Shown here: in pieces, positions 5,438-5,456 of the stretch
Position numbering within the stretch: the first letter of the stretch is position 1
Layout of the letters: every line of letters begins with the position of its first letter
Assembly: GCA_021828635.1 (NCBI GenBank)
Contig: JAJZEJ010000518.1
Coordinates: forward strand, 1 to 5,456
Direction: 5' to 3'
DNA length: 5,456 nucleotides
From: Chloroflexota bacterium
GTDB taxonomy: Bacteria > Chloroflexota > Ktedonobacteria > Ktedonobacterales > Ktedonobacteraceae
Notes under the pieces: generated by a model
Told to the model about the DNA's origin: nothing
The model's database searches: none
The model's input: only the letters and a program-made list of their open reading frames with translations
Position numbers and translations under genes: made by a program

Positions 5438-5456
5438 TGTACCACGATACGGTACA
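5438..5456. promoter_or_regulatory. Operator-like palindrome at the divergent promoter start point
   Basis: TGTACCACGATACGGTACA has perfect 6-bp arms (TGTACC and GGTACA) around a 7-bp centre. It ends exactly at the window edge, so the symmetry might extend further. It begins 4 bp after the -10 hexamer and so overlaps the expected transcription start, a classical repressor position. Size and form (about 19 bp, G-T-x-C-C arms) fit sites known for IclR-family proteins, and an iclR-type gene lies next door. Confidence 0.65.

Overview
The window reads like a chromosomal piece of a filamentous Chloroflexota bacterium of the Ktedonobacteria type. This rests on the large central gene: its N-terminus, its NB-ARC module and its C-terminal tail match, as far as I can recall, a protein type found in many paralogous copies in Ktedonobacter-like genomes. 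It is a judgement from sequence style; no search was possible.

Layout. (1) Positions 1-301, minus strand: the first 100 codons of a flavoprotein of the acyl-CoA-dehydrogenase fold, most like the flavin-dependent (group D) monooxygenases; the gene runs off the left edge. (2) Positions 302-745: a 444-bp intergenic region with no convincing gene. It holds a candidate plus-strand promoter near 425, three inverted repeats (the largest at 620-667) and a perfect 10-bp tandem repeat at 672-691, all upstream of the big gene. (3) Positions 746-4498, plus strand: a 1250-residue STAND/NLR-like protein with an XRE-type helix-turn-helix, an NB-ARC ATPase, a winged-helix/helical middle, a short pentapeptide-like stretch, about 14 WD40 repeats (enough for two seven-bladed propellers) and a conserved-looking tail. 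(4) Positions 4510-5295, minus strand: a complete IclR-family regulator, convergent with the big gene, with 11 bp between the two stop codons. (5) Positions 5296-5456: a divergent control region. A minus-strand promoter serves the iclR-type gene and a strong plus-strand promoter serves an unseen gene to the right. Each is overlapped by a copy of the same 19-bp palindromic motif.

How the parts work together. The IclR regulator and its two operator-like sites form a coherent local switch: autorepression plus control of the gene beyond the right edge. The flavoprotein may belong to a catabolic function of the kind IclR proteins often control, but nothing here links the two. The NB-ARC-WD40 gene appears to be a single-gene unit with its own leader. 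Its architecture is that of a ligand-sensing, oligomerising ATPase whose only visible output domain is a DNA-binding one. It could be a signal-dependent transcription factor or a defence-type NLR; the sequence does not decide between these.
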